Origin: Climacteris rufus
Lineage: Eukaryota; Chordata; Aves; Passeriformes; Climacteridae
Assembly: GCA_013398175.1 (NCBI GenBank)
Contig: VZRZ01004175.1
Coordinates: forward strand, 486,640 to 550,639
Direction: 5' to 3'
DNA: 64,000 bases
Shown here: piece after piece, positions 35,241 to 46,421 of the stretch
How the letters are laid out: the number at the start of each line of letters is the position of its first letter
Position numbering within the stretch: the stretch's first letter is position 1
Translations under genes and position numbers: made by a program
The notes under the pieces: generated by a model
What the model was told of the DNA's origin: nothing
Databases searched by the model: none
Seen by the model: only the letters and a program-made list of their open reading frames with translations

Positions 35241-36365
35241 CTGTCCTCTTTTTAGAATAGTTTTAATTACTTCTTTATTTGTTTCAGCTCTTTCTTAATG
35301 AGCAAAATTGTGGCATTTGCGTTCTAATTCATGTGGCAATATGGGTTAATATTGCTACTGAGCTTCCATGTTTTTTCTTAATTGAATACCTCAGCTTGCT
35401 CATCTGTAAAATATCTATAATAAAGCACTTTCTTCCCTCACAAGGGTGTTGTAAGGTTTAATGAGATAATAATGTGCAGAACTCAAGGTCTTCAGATAAT
35501 AGATCACGTGTAAGTGCAAAGCATTAATTATTATTATTTCTGTCCCTTGGAGCATATTTTAAATTCAAAACCCATCTATGTGAGGATGTTTAGGTTATTT
35601 TTTTACCCACTTTGGTTTTCTATTACTTTTATTCAGCGGCGTACTATGGGTCTCATATATCTCACCTATATTTATTCAGTTTTTAAGTGTTCATACTTCT
35701 CAAATCCAAGGTTTATAATAAATTTGAAAAAAAAAAGGCAAAATTTCTCATTGTAAATTTACCACATTTAAGTAAAATTTAGGAGGTAGGAAAGTTTTCA
35801 TTAAATAAAAATTGAAAATTCATTAAATGTATAAGGATTTATTCAAAGAAAGGCCCTATGGAAACAAAAGCCCTTTATTAATTTTATGGTTTAGTACCAT
35901 AATAAAAGATCAGAACTAGCTTCCTAACCTTATGTATAGGCATATCTAACATAAAGACAGTCTTTCTTTTTTCTTTTTTTGGTCTTTTTTTTAATATTCT
36001 GAATTCTCATTATGCAGGAAAATTGCAGAAAATGTCACCTGTCAGACAGTGCCAGGACACAGGTTTAGCCCTGTAAATGTGACTTCTGCCTCCATCACAG
36101 GGATGCAGTGCAGAGGCTCAGCCTCACCCTGGCCTGAACTGAATATCTCTGATTTAGCCACAGCTCACGATTGCTGCCTCATCTGATCCAGCTTCAGCTT
36201 TTGGTGTCGTGTACACCATGGATTAACTTGTATCCTGTGTAAGTGGGTCTAGATCCATGTAAAACAGACAGGCATCTTCCAAAGCTCTTGACCACATCTT
36301 GTCAAACTTTTTGTATAGGAGATATTTCTCAGTTCAAAGTGTCTAAAAGGCTTGAGAGTTCCATT
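35241..36365. other. AT-rich unique sequence, no gene seen
   Basis: No gene recognised. The portion at 36020-36260 is less AT-rich but could not be assigned. Confidence 0.5.
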
Positions 36366-36740
36366 TTAACCAGACAAAATTTTGTAGCCTAAATACAGAA
36401 CAACAACTTGAAATTGGAAGTATGTATTATACCTCAGAATACAATATGAATGCATGGGGCTATGTTTGAGAGCACAGTCTTCTGGTATTGTTGCAGAGTA
36501 GGGCTGAAAGAGCCAAACCAAGCTCAGTCTTATTAGTTTAGCTTTTTGGGAGCAGTTCCTGGAATAAATTGCACCAACAATTAAACCTGAGTTTTGATTT
36601 GGGAACACTCTGCTAGAGAGAGCCAGGCAATAAACGAAGAACCTGCAGGTGCTGAATTCTAGACATCCTGTAAACCTCTCCTAGTTTCCCAAGGGCATGT
36701 CCTAGCCTCCAGAAGAACTGGAATGGGAACATCCACTGCC
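36366..36740. mobile_element. Possible LTR-derived remnant
   Basis: It shares two motifs with the block at 28975-29400 (see that entry), but in the opposite order. An AATAAA at 36629-36634 follows the second motif in plus orientation, like the polyadenylation region of an LTR. Ends are undefined. Minus frames at 36366-36608 and 36659-36853 have no known features. Confidence 0.35.
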
Positions 36741-39700
36741 TCAGCTGACACTGGGAAAGAGAGTTTAAGTAAAGAGAGTAAAATGAGATAAAAGAGAATG
36801 ACTGCCACTATGAAGAGTAGGATATTTAGTAGATATTTTGCATCTAGTGCCACTGTTTCTCATTAAATTTTTATTAGGTTAAAAAAAAAGAAGCAAAAAA
36901 CCATAACAATTAAAAAGCCATATTGGTAATAACAATGAAGTTCATCAGAATAACACCCAAAGGTGTGTTGACTTTCAAGGCTGCTAAAAGCTGTTGTGTC
37001 TGAAGGCACTGTGGTTTTTCAGTTTCTATTCTTCCAAGTGCTTTGTTCAATTTGCTTCTGGAAGAAGACTAGAAGAGATTCAGGAATATTCTGGAGTGGA
37101 AGGAGCTCAGAAAATAACAGCAATTTCATGTTGAACTGTTCAGAGTCAGCAGTTTCAGGTCGTATCCTGATCTCAAGACATGCCATAGGCAGGACAGTGG
37201 GAAAGGCATGTTTATTCACCCTGTTGAGACTCAGCTTGTAGGACATCAGTTGTAAAAATAGGAACAGTATGATTTAAATTATGTTGCTTTGGCTTGTTTT
37301 TTTTTTTTTTTCCCCTAAATTACTTTTATCTGGGCTTTACCTCTTCCCTTCATCTTTTTGTTTTTGAAATTAGTATAAAATTTTATTTTGAAAACAGTAC
37401 CAAATGCAGCGCTACCTATTACTGAACGAAGTACCTGAAACTAAATATAAAGCCATTAAAAAAGAAATAACTTGCTGTCAAAGTGTCTTTATTACTGTTA
37501 TATATTGTAGCTTAAAAATACTGCTCTTGTGCTTGATTGTTTTCTCAGTCTCTCCAACCCTTGTATCTCTAGCTCGAGTTAGACAATGTGTTAATTATAC
37601 TGTACTACATACAGGGTGCTGTTGTCAACTACAGTTGAAGAATTGGTACTTAAAATAATTCCATCTTTTAAAAATATTATTTGTTCCATTAAGAAAGTTG
37701 CCTATTATTAATCCCCAGTACTTCATTTCTGGTAAAGTTTCTTACAAAATATTTTTATATTCAATCATATTCAACACATTTAATATATGCAAAACTAATT
37801 TTAAATGTTAAGAAATACATACCAGTGTGCAGCAATGCATAATATTTATGAGCAGAACTTGTAGAAGACAGAGCTCTTCTTATGGAATTTATGTACACTC
37901 TTAATTTTTTTTTGGGGGGGAGCTGTTTAACGGGTTTTTTTTGTAATTAAACGGTGAAAAGTATTTCCATCATTTTCATTATCTTTCATATCTTCAAAGC
38001 AAAACAAGACATTTAGAAAATGAATCTTCTGAAGCAAAGAAAATTATTGACTATTATATGGACCAAAAAACTAATTACACAGCACAAGCAATAGCACATT
38101 TGAAGACTCATTCACATGCTCACAGCATGAACAAGTCATGATAGCAAAGACAGTTAACAATCCTTCCATTTTTTTCAGAAACTATGGCTTAAATACAATT
38201 ATGAAAAAAAACATTTGTGCTGTTGTCATGAACTGCCTATCAACATTATAATTAGAATACAAGAAACTCAAGCCATTTTCAGGTATATGTGTCACGAAAA
38301 CAAATGTATTTCTAAACATGTTGTTACATATATTTTGTACTAAAATGCTAAATTTCCAAACCCTTAGAGGTCTATTTTTGTCGAAATCTACACAAGAATT
38401 TCTGCCTTCTGTCTATCTGTTTCTTAAGTATTTGTGTCCACAAAAAATAAAAAAAAAATTAAAACAGACTCTCCACCTTCTCCTATTTGTCACTCTAAGC
38501 TGTTCACTTCAGAACAGCCTGAATAATTACACATATTGCCACACAGCCCAGCATTATTAACTCCTTCATTTAAGGTGTTGCCTTTATTTTTAGGTATAGG
38601 GATGCGCATCTTACCAATACTTTATATAGCCACATGAGCCAGTCAAACTGGACTCTCACAATGAGAAATAAACATTACTGTCATGGAAGAAGGTCTTTAA
38701 TTTATACCTTGCTCCTACCTACAGTTAAGCTAAAAGGCTGACAAACTAGCATTATAAGAAATAAATGGATTTTGCATGAGGACAGAGACGACTGTTCTCT
38801 CTCTTTGTCATATCTTAATCACATATAAACTTTTTTTTTCCCTTTATTTTTGTGACAAAAACAACTGTAAGTCAGGATGAGCAAATGTACTTTTTGGCTT
38901 GACACTCTAATTCTTGTGTAGCTGATTTTAGCTACCAATAAGGTTTCCTATTGTGTTTTCTTCATTTGTATTCAATGACTCTCAACTGAATTGACTTTGC
39001 AACTGCACCCCACAGGTAGACTAAGTGTTCTCTGGGCTATTAAAGTGCATGTTGCCCTGGAGCTTTCCTGAAGTGGATATAAAGTCCAAATAGCAGCTGG
39101 AAGACACACAGTGAAACTAACATCGAAACAAAGCTAGCTGCTGCTTCTCTAAGTTTCTGGTCATATTTACAGTAGAGTCTGAAGGGTAGAGCCAAGAATA
39201 AGATTAAATTTTTCATAGTTTCCAAGTAATCTTTCCCTCATTCTCTTGGATATACTTTAGGAAAACATGTCTCAATTATGTGAGCCTGAGACTTTTTTAC
39301 AGAGATGAAGCCTGAAGTTGTTTTAGGCTGATCTCTGGACTTTTTGGACTGTTTGCACCTCTCTTGACTTTTCATATCTATCTAATTATCCACTAAAAGC
39401 TACTACAGAAGCATGTAATGAAAGAAAATTCAGTGTAATTAATTGCACAAAAATATAGGACTAATTGTATCTCATCTGATAAGAATCAGAGGCAACTTCT
39501 ATTTTGCCTGAAATTGCAGACATAGTGGACTAGATTCTGCTGGTCTTGTACAAATATGTGTGTATTTTCTGCAGCATACCTTGAGTGACATTTGAAATAT
39601 TTATTTTAGGTGCCATAAAGCTTGCAATACCTGAGTAAAAATGTAATCACTGTGTCTCTTTTTTTTTTTAAATAATTTTTTTAAAAAGCTTGCAGGGCTA

Positions 39701-41477
39701 CTTTGTGAACTCTTTTCCAAATTATGCATCTCACATGCTAAATCTTGAAATATTTCACCAGGAGAAGAAACACTAAAGCCTTTCACAGTAAAGCCATAGA
39801 TTTGAAAAGATATTATCAGATACTTATTTCTCTGTGGTAACTCACTACTCTCCTCTAATCCTGAAAAGTGGCTGTAATTCAACATTCTTGGGTAAGCAGT
39901 CAGAATTTCAGAATATGTACCTGTTTTTTTTCTCATGAAGGAATGACTTTCACATTAATCTTAGGAAAATAATTAAACTTCATTAAGAGAAATCTGTCTT
40001 GATTAATTTAGTATCATCATGAGCTAAGTTGATATATATTTATCTGCTTGTGTTATTGTACAAGAGAAAATAGTTTGGGTTTAATTTTGTTTTTTAAGGT
40101 TTGTCTTGTTTGGGCACAGGGCATTTAAATGACTCTTCATGTCAGTGATACTATTTCTTAAATTTTCATATTGACTTAGATTATTTTTTCTACTTTCAAT
40201 TCAATTCTTACTTTGCTGTAGTTTTAATGTTTGAAGACAATCTTACTAAAACAGATCTATGCTGCTTTTTAGTCTATCTCCCACAGAAGAAACTTGAGGA
40301 TAAATTCTGGCTTAAAGCAGATTCCAGTAAAGGAAACATAACTACTAATCTGATCAAGGTTTTATAAAACATTTCAGAGACTTAAACTGTGTTTTTTACA
40401 TCTCAGTTAGCAAATGGTCAAGATTATAAATTATCTTATTTCTTTAGAATCTTTGTCTGAATTTTGAGGTGAAAAATACCAGCAGTTGAGTCTTCTCCAT
40501 GAAGTTTAATAAAGTGCATAAATGAGAAGGCTAATTTCAAGGAAAATTTGCAGCATATATGACAAGGAGTACTTTTCACTGTGTGAGTTTTCAGAATGAT
40601 GCATCTTGCAAACTGAATTTTTTTTTCTGTAACTCTTTTACAGCAAATCCAATTTGTAAGATAAAAGAGTTTAATACAAAATGAAAGAGTTATGATTATA
40701 AACTAAGGATTAGTGTTTGTTTCTACTAGACAGAATATATCTAGAACTATATCCAAGGAATAATGAACTTTTGTTTTATCATTTCTTTCAATTTAAGTCA
40801 AAGATGTAGGAATTAGATACTGAAGTGCTCTCAAGTTTTGAGCCTAATTACCATAAGAATTATCTGGAAATTTCCTGGCAAAAGCCTGATTATGTATTCT
40901 GTTCTGGTTTGTAAAAGCCAAATATTTCATAGAAATATCTTAGATTCAACAAGCTTCTGTCTAATGGTGAAATTCTCCAGGTTTTCAACTCTGCTGTGAT
41001 CCATGTCTTTCAAAGTCTGTGGCTTGAACTGAACTTACAGTTAGAAGCCCTAACAAAGATCCCGAGGTCTGAAAGTCCTAGATGCTCATGGGAAATCCCA
41101 TCTCTCATCCCATCTCAGTGAATATCCAGACACTTTTGCCTCTACAGTGGAGTGGAAAGCTACATCATCTAATAGCTGTTATAGTCTGGAATGAAAAAGA
41201 ATATAAATTTCATTTGGAAAAATTCACAGAACAAATGTGTATATTATCTTGTCAAAATCATGACCAGTTTTTTTCCCAAATTATTGTTTTCCAGGCTTTC
41301 TATTCTATAGGTTCTAAAATTGGTTCATATTCCAAGACCATTTATGATCTAGAGTGACCTAACTCATCAGCTGTCAACCTGCTCCCTGCTTAGACCTTCT
41401 GTCCAGTCCTGCCAAATGTTACCAAGAATTTGAACTTCTTGTTCAGGGCACAAAAGTTTTGTGGAGTCATATTGCCT
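36741..41477. other. AT-rich unique sequence, no gene seen
   Basis: Nearly 5 kb without any recognised repeat or gene. A 15-base T run lies at 37297-37311. The 111-codon minus frame at 39601-39936 is lysine- and serine-rich near its end and lacks a recognisable domain. The 91-codon plus frame at 41082-41357 is similar. Confidence 0.5.
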
Positions 41478-41532
41478 CTATTACTATTATTGTTATTATT
41501 ATTACTACTACTACTATTATTATTATTATTTT
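41478..41532. repeat. ATT/ACT trinucleotide microsatellite
   Basis: About 55 bases of imperfect TTA/CTA repeats. The 63-codon minus frame over it reads the repeat as poly-asparagine and serine and is not a gene. Confidence 0.95.
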
Positions 41533-42799
41533 CTAATAGAATATAAATAATGTCTGTGGCTGTTATTGTGCCCTTAAACATATCTTTCTTATGGCTAGTA
41601 GCCTCAGGTGTATTTGGGAACCCACTGATTTACATGTGAAGTATAACAAATAAAAAAGAACAGAGAAAAAAATGAGAAGAATTTTTCCAAGTCACACAAT
41701 AAGTCAGAAGTAACTCCTGTACAGAACTTAGCCTTGCTCTGTGGCCCATCCCAGGCTTGTGTGACTGCTTTCTGTAGTTCACCTTCTCGTGTAAAACTCC
41801 AGATTTGTCATTCTCCTGAACTAGAAATTGGAGGCTCAATTTGCTACTCTACAGATGTCAGGGAATGCACCAGAACACTGCATCCAGTTTGGACTTTTCA
41901 GTGCTCCTCGATTTTCACAGCTAACCCTAACTTGACAAGCCTTGTGTCTGTAACTATTGAAATTGACAGCTGACATTTGCTCTCAGCATGAATCAGAAAC
42001 AGCTTTTTTTCTTGTATGTTATTGGCAAATTGTTCTTCTTGAACTTCTGGATGGTTTTTGCAAACAGATTACTCAGTACCCACTAGAAAAATCAAAATTA
42101 GTTAATGCATATTAAATTTAAAATGAAAAAAGAAAACAACCTTCAAACCTGCAACAGCAACGATACAGTTTATTTTCTAGTTTAATGAGATGGACTAATT
42201 TTAAAGGAAAAAAAGTATGTTATCTCTTCATTACTTTAGTTTTGTAATTTATTCAAAAACTTTCATATTTGTTTATCGATATCTTTATAGCCATGCATAA
42301 ATAATTTCACATATATCAACAAGGAATAAGAGCATTATGTTTACTTTTAGAGATTTCCATTGTATAACAGTTCTAAAGTATCAATACTGTTACATTTTTA
42401 CAATTACTATAGATGGTTATTTTCAATAAAACTAACATTATAATATGTTAATGAATATCAGTATTTATATCCGTTCTGATATACTTTATTGGTTCTCTCT
42501 TATCTTCCTGCCTGATACAAAACTACTTCCTATGGATATTTTGACCTATATTCTATTTGCAACTATAGATTTAATAATTTTATTAAAATCATTAGATTGT
42601 CTGTTGAAATTCAAAATTATTTTGCATTGATTAATTAGTTTTAAGATAACATTTAAAACAAGATATTGTGTACTGAAATGTAGCTTGTTCAAGGTCAAGT
42701 ATCTACCAGTACAAATATTTTTCAAAGAAGTAGATTTCTTTAAACACATAGGTTATTATCTTCAGTCTATATCAGTACAGTCTGGTTTACAAATGGATT
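41533..42799. other. AT-rich unique sequence, no gene seen
   Basis: No gene or repeat recognised. Confidence 0.55.
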
Positions 42800-42898
42800 C
42801 AAAGCAGAGTTGCAGAGAAGGAATTGAGGATAATGGTGGATGAATAAACGGGAATGTTGCAAAAACTTGCATCCCAGAAAGATAATTGTGTCCTTGTT

Positions 42899-43044
42899 GG
42901 TGATGAAACACTGGATCAAGTTGTCCAGATAGCTGGTAGACACCCCATCCCTGATCTAGTTGAGGATTTCTCTATTTATTGCAGAGAAATTGGTCTTTAA
43001 AGGTTTCTTCCAACTCAAACTATTCCATGATTCTATGATCCCAG
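42899..43044 (+). mobile_element. Nested CR1 3' fragment inside CR1
   Basis: A second CR1 3' end (GATGAAACACTGGATCAAG, GGTCTTTAAAGGTTTCTTCC, ATTCCATGATTCTATGAT) sits between host CR1 blocks GTGTCCTTG and AACAAGAAGTGTGG, which are nearly adjacent in an intact CR1. This suggests insertion into the host copy. The boundaries are approximate, with only a TTG shared at the edges. Confidence 0.7.
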
Positions 43045-43133
43045 ATTGTATAACAAGAAGTGTGGTCCCCAGGCCAAAGTAGGTGATTCTGTTCCTCTAC
43101 TCCTCTCCTTTGAAACCCCATCTGGAATACTCT

Positions 43134-43227
43134 CCTAGAATATCACAGAATCATAGAATCATCACAGAATCAATCATAGAATCATAGAATCACAGAATCA
43201 GCTGAGTTGGAAGGGACCCATAAGGAT
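43134..43227 (-). mobile_element. Tiny inverted CR1 3' end with 6-bp target duplication
   Basis: A 94-bp insertion flanked by TACTCT at 43128-43133 and 43228-43233. It consists of about 40 bp of CR1 3' end (inverted CAGCTGAGTTGGAAGGGACCC...) and an expanded terminal repeat made of ATCATAGA / ATCACAGA units. Removing it and one TACTCT copy restores the host CR1 reading GGAATACTCTGAACTCTGAGG. Confidence 0.8.
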
Positions 43228-43436
43228 TACTCTGAACTCTGAGGACCCCAGCACAAGACAGACACAGATCTGTTAAAACAGGTTAGGAGCTTATCATGAG
43301 TATCATCAGGGGACTGAAATACCTCTCCCATGAGGACAGGCTGAGAAAGCTGGGTTTGTTCAGCCCAGGGAAGAAAAGGCTCCAGGAAGACTTTACTGTG
43401 ATCTTTCAACACTTAAAGAGGGTTTATAAGAAAGAT

Positions 43437-43456
43437 AGAGAGAGAGAGAGAGAGAG
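43437..43456. repeat. (AG)10 microsatellite inside CR1
   Basis: A perfect AG dinucleotide run. It sits where intact CR1 copies have a short GGAGAGGGA-like purine segment, so it probably expanded from that seed. Confidence 0.92.
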
Positions 43457-43460
43457 TGAC

Positions 43461-43945
43461 TTCTTTCATGGGCTTGCAGCAATATGACAGGGATAATATT
43501 TTTAAACTGAATAAAGTTGGTTTAGATGAGATATAAGGAAGAAATCTTCTATGACAAAGGTAGGGAGACAATGGAAAAAGAAGAATTTTCTGCCCAGAGA
43601 AATTGAGGTGCCCCATCCCTGGAAGCATTCAAGATTCAAGACAATGGGGTTTTGGGCAACCCAACCTATTGAAAGATATCCCTGCTCACTGCAGTGGGGT
43701 TGNTTCTTTCATGGGCTTGCAGCAATATGACAGGGATAATATTTTTAAACTGAATAAAGTTGGTTTAGATGAGATATAAGGAAGAAATCTTCTATGACAA
43801 AGGTAGGGAGACAATGGAAAAAGCTGAATTTTCTGCCCAGAGAAATTGAGGTGCCCCATCCCTGGAAGCATTCAAGACCAGGTTCAATGGGGTTTTGGGC
43901 AACCCAACCTATTGAAAGATATCCCTGCTCACTGCAGTGGGGTTG
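43461..43945. repeat. 242-bp direct duplication around a single N (likely assembly artefact)
   Basis: 43461-43702 and 43704-43945 are both 242 bp, begin TTCTTTCATGGGC and end GCAGTGGGGTTG, and differ only in two small clusters (two bases near 43581, seven bases near 43635). The base between them, 43703, is N. CR1 order requires only one copy. The second copy keeps the consensus-like CCAGGTT where the first has TTCAAGA. Confidence 0.92.
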
Positions 43946-44002
43946 GACTGAAAGATCTTTTAAGGTCTCTTCCAAGCCAAATCATTCTATGATTCTATGA
44001 TA

Positions 44003-44639
44003 ATACATTATTATTATCTATTATTATTAGCTAATCTCTATTATTATCAATTATTAGATTTTTTCTTCCATTCAAACATTTTTTTATTTTTCTAGCAATT
44101 GCATTTCAATTTTTAATGCTTAGAGTTTAAACACAAATTTTCTACTGCATGTACTAAATATATTCTGTCTGTGATAAAATCTCTTGTTCCCTGTGTGAAT
44201 ATAGTCCCTGTAAAACCATGTAAAATAATTCAGGACATCATGCACACTTTGCAGAGGTAAAAATGACTGTACAAGCTTCTAAGTAATAGGTAATGAAGTT
44301 CACATTGTGCTGAATAACATTTTGCATGCAGACACCTTGACAAAGGGCACTCAAACTTTGTTACAGGAAAAAGCAAGATTGTTCATAATAGTAATTGCTA
44401 CATATCCTGGTATCTGTGACAGCAAACAAGTTTGCAAGACTCTGGATTCAGGACAAAGAGATAAGGAATGATGATTAATCATTACTGAAATTGAATAGAT
44501 TCTGAAGAAGACAATTGTAAATGTTTTTAAAGACTACTTATGCAGAAAATGTATCTGGAAATACAGCAAACTGAGTGAAATTAACTCTACATTTCTTTGC
44601 AAGATAAATTGTCATAGGGTTGGGGAGCAGAATGAAACC
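44003..44639. other. AT-rich sequence with TTA-rich start
   Basis: 44003-44060 is TTA/ATT-rich and directly follows the CR1 tail. The rest is unique AT-rich DNA with no gene seen. Confidence 0.6.
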
Positions 44640-45178
44640 ACCCTAATCCAAGTGGAAACAGTCAGTGACATGCTGTAGTACTTAGATACTTAGAAGTCCA
44701 TAAATCCAGAATGCTTCCATCCAAGGGTACTGAGAAAGCTGCTGGGAGAGGTCACCAAGCCACTTTCAATCCTTTACCAGCAGTCCTGTCTAACCAGGGA
44801 TGTCCCAGGTGATTAGAGGTGAGCAAATGTAAGGCCAATCTACATGAATGACCAGAAGGAGGACCCAGGGAATTACAGGCCTGTCAGCCTGACCTTGGTG
44901 CTGGGGAAAGTTATGAAGCAGATTCTCTTGAGGACAATCAGAGGATTGGTCTTGGATAGATTGTATATTAGGAACTATTTCTTAACTGAAAGGTTGGTCA
45001 GCATGGAGACAGGCTGCCCAGGGAAGTGGTAGAATCACCATCCCTGGAGATGTTCAAAACATACCTAGATGTGGTACTTGGGGACGTGGTTTAGTGGTGA
45101 AGATGGCAGTGTAAGATTAATGGTTTGACTCAATGGTCTTTGAGGTTTTTTCCAATCTTAACAATTCTAGGATTCAAT
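44640..45178 (+). mobile_element. CR1 LINE with RT fragment, internally deleted
   Basis: Plus-strand CR1. The 5' part (44640-44960) covers the start of the ORF2 reverse-transcriptase domain. Frame 44844-45032 reads DPGNYRPVSL and GKVMKQILL, motifs diagnostic of CR1 RT. At about 44990 the sequence jumps to the 3'UTR (CAGGCTGCCCAGGGAAGTGG, CCATCCCTGGAGATGTTC) and ends AACAATTCTAGGATTCAAT. Most of RT and the ORF2 C-terminus are deleted, so the element is inactive. Confidence 0.9.
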
Positions 45179-45951
45179 AGGCGGATTATCAATCTTAAAT
45201 TTTGACATGTCTACTTAGACTACCTTTACAGTTGTAAAACAAAAACTATTTTCCTCTCAAATACATTGGCAGTAGGCAGTTGAGGCACAAAATGTACATG
45301 TCAGATACACTAAAAAAAAAAAAAAAAGAGAATAAGAAGAAAAAGAAAACAAATGTTACAGGAATAGTAAAAGGTATGTCCAGAGCAACACAAAGAGCTA
45401 ACTTAAGCTTCAAGCATGAGTCTGGAAGTTGTGCACAAAACCGCTTACATGAGAGCTATTTAAATGAGCATAAGCTTACGCAGAACAGAAGACGACCATA
45501 AGTCAAGCAGGAGTGATGATCTAACAGACTTGTTTCTGTCAAATGTTCCATCAGGACAGCTTTGCTGTCTGTCAATAGTCCCTAGAAATTATTCATCATA
45601 TATGAACGTAAACTCTACATTCTATTTTATTCTAATTGTGTGAGGAAGTGGTGAAATGTTACACAGAGTTTTATTCCAGAAGGTATCATTAAAACATCTG
45701 TTTCCACTTTCATATAACAAGCTCTTATCCTCCTCCCACCTCTTTATATTAATCAGTAAAAGACAGCTTACAAAAGGGTATTTATAGATGAAACTGTCTT
45801 AGGCTTCTGAAATGATGTGAACAGGTTAAAAGGAATATATTGATTTGGTGTCATTAAAAAAAAAAAAAGGTCAAATACATTTGACAAAATTTGAGATCCC
45901 TGGCAATGTAGCATAGAAGAAAATTTCTTCTCAAAGAGGAAATCCAAGGAT
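45179..45951. other. AT-rich unique sequence with A-run
   Basis: It contains a 16-base A run at 45312-45327 that grades into an AAG/AAAG-rich stretch to 45349, and a second A run near 45857. No gene was seen. Confidence 0.6.
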
Positions 45952-45957
45952 CAACAT

Positions 45958-46415
45958 TGTTGCCTGAAAAGGCTAGCCCAAAAACTGAGACTAGTCAGGA
46001 GTAAGGGAATAAAAGGTGGGTATTTATTGGAAAGGCCTTCAAAGGTACATTTAGGGCAGACGAAGGCCCCTTGGGGCATCACCCAAAATGGATGACAAGT
46101 CATGAGTTCTCTACACCTTTATAGGTTTGGTCCATTTGCATATCAGCATAAATTCACCAGTTAAAACTTTGCAATTTCCCCCTGGCTCCCTTAGCTCGCT
46201 TCCCCCGCCCCACACCCCCCCCAGAAGCTTGGGCCTGGGCAGTCTGAGTGTCCTTGAAGAGCAAGTCCAGAGAGGCACTGTTATGTCTATAGAAAACAGC
46301 AGCTAATGGGCTATGAAGCATACACACCAGGCAATACAGAATTTGAAAAATATAAGGGTTAAAACCTAACTTAATGACCACTACCATGTATACAGGACAT
46401 ACTTGGTGAGTACAG
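45958..46415 (-). mobile_element. Antisense solo LTR with probable 6-bp target duplication
   Basis: A 458-bp block flanked by CAACAT at 45952-45957 and 46416-46421. On the minus strand it contains a TATAAAGG box (plus near 46119-46126) and AATAAA (plus GTATTTATTGG near 46020). The blocks AAAGGCCTTCAAAGGTAC and TTTGGTCCATTTGCATATC resemble a common avian LTR family that I remember. The left end is TG, but the right end reads ACAG rather than ACA, so the exact terminus or duplication is off by one or mutated. Inverted C-rich segment at 46200-46222. Confidence 0.72.
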
Positions 46416-46421
46416 CAACAT

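Larger units (their letters stand above)
42800..44002 (+). mobile_element. CR1 LINE with two nested CR1 insertions
   Basis: Host CR1 in plus orientation, in pieces at 42800-42898, about 43045-43133, and 43228-44002. It begins GCAGAGTTGCAGAGAAGGAATTG, continues at AGAAGTGTGGTCCCCAGG and CCCATCTGGAATACTCT, then CATGAGGACAGGCTGAGAAAGC and CAGGGATAATATTTTTAAACTG, and ends with the ATTCTATGATTCTATGAT tail at 43984-44002. It is interrupted by a plus CR1 end (42899-43044), a minus CR1 end (43134-43227) and an apparent assembly duplication (43461-43945). The short frames here are repeat shadows. Confidence 0.85.
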
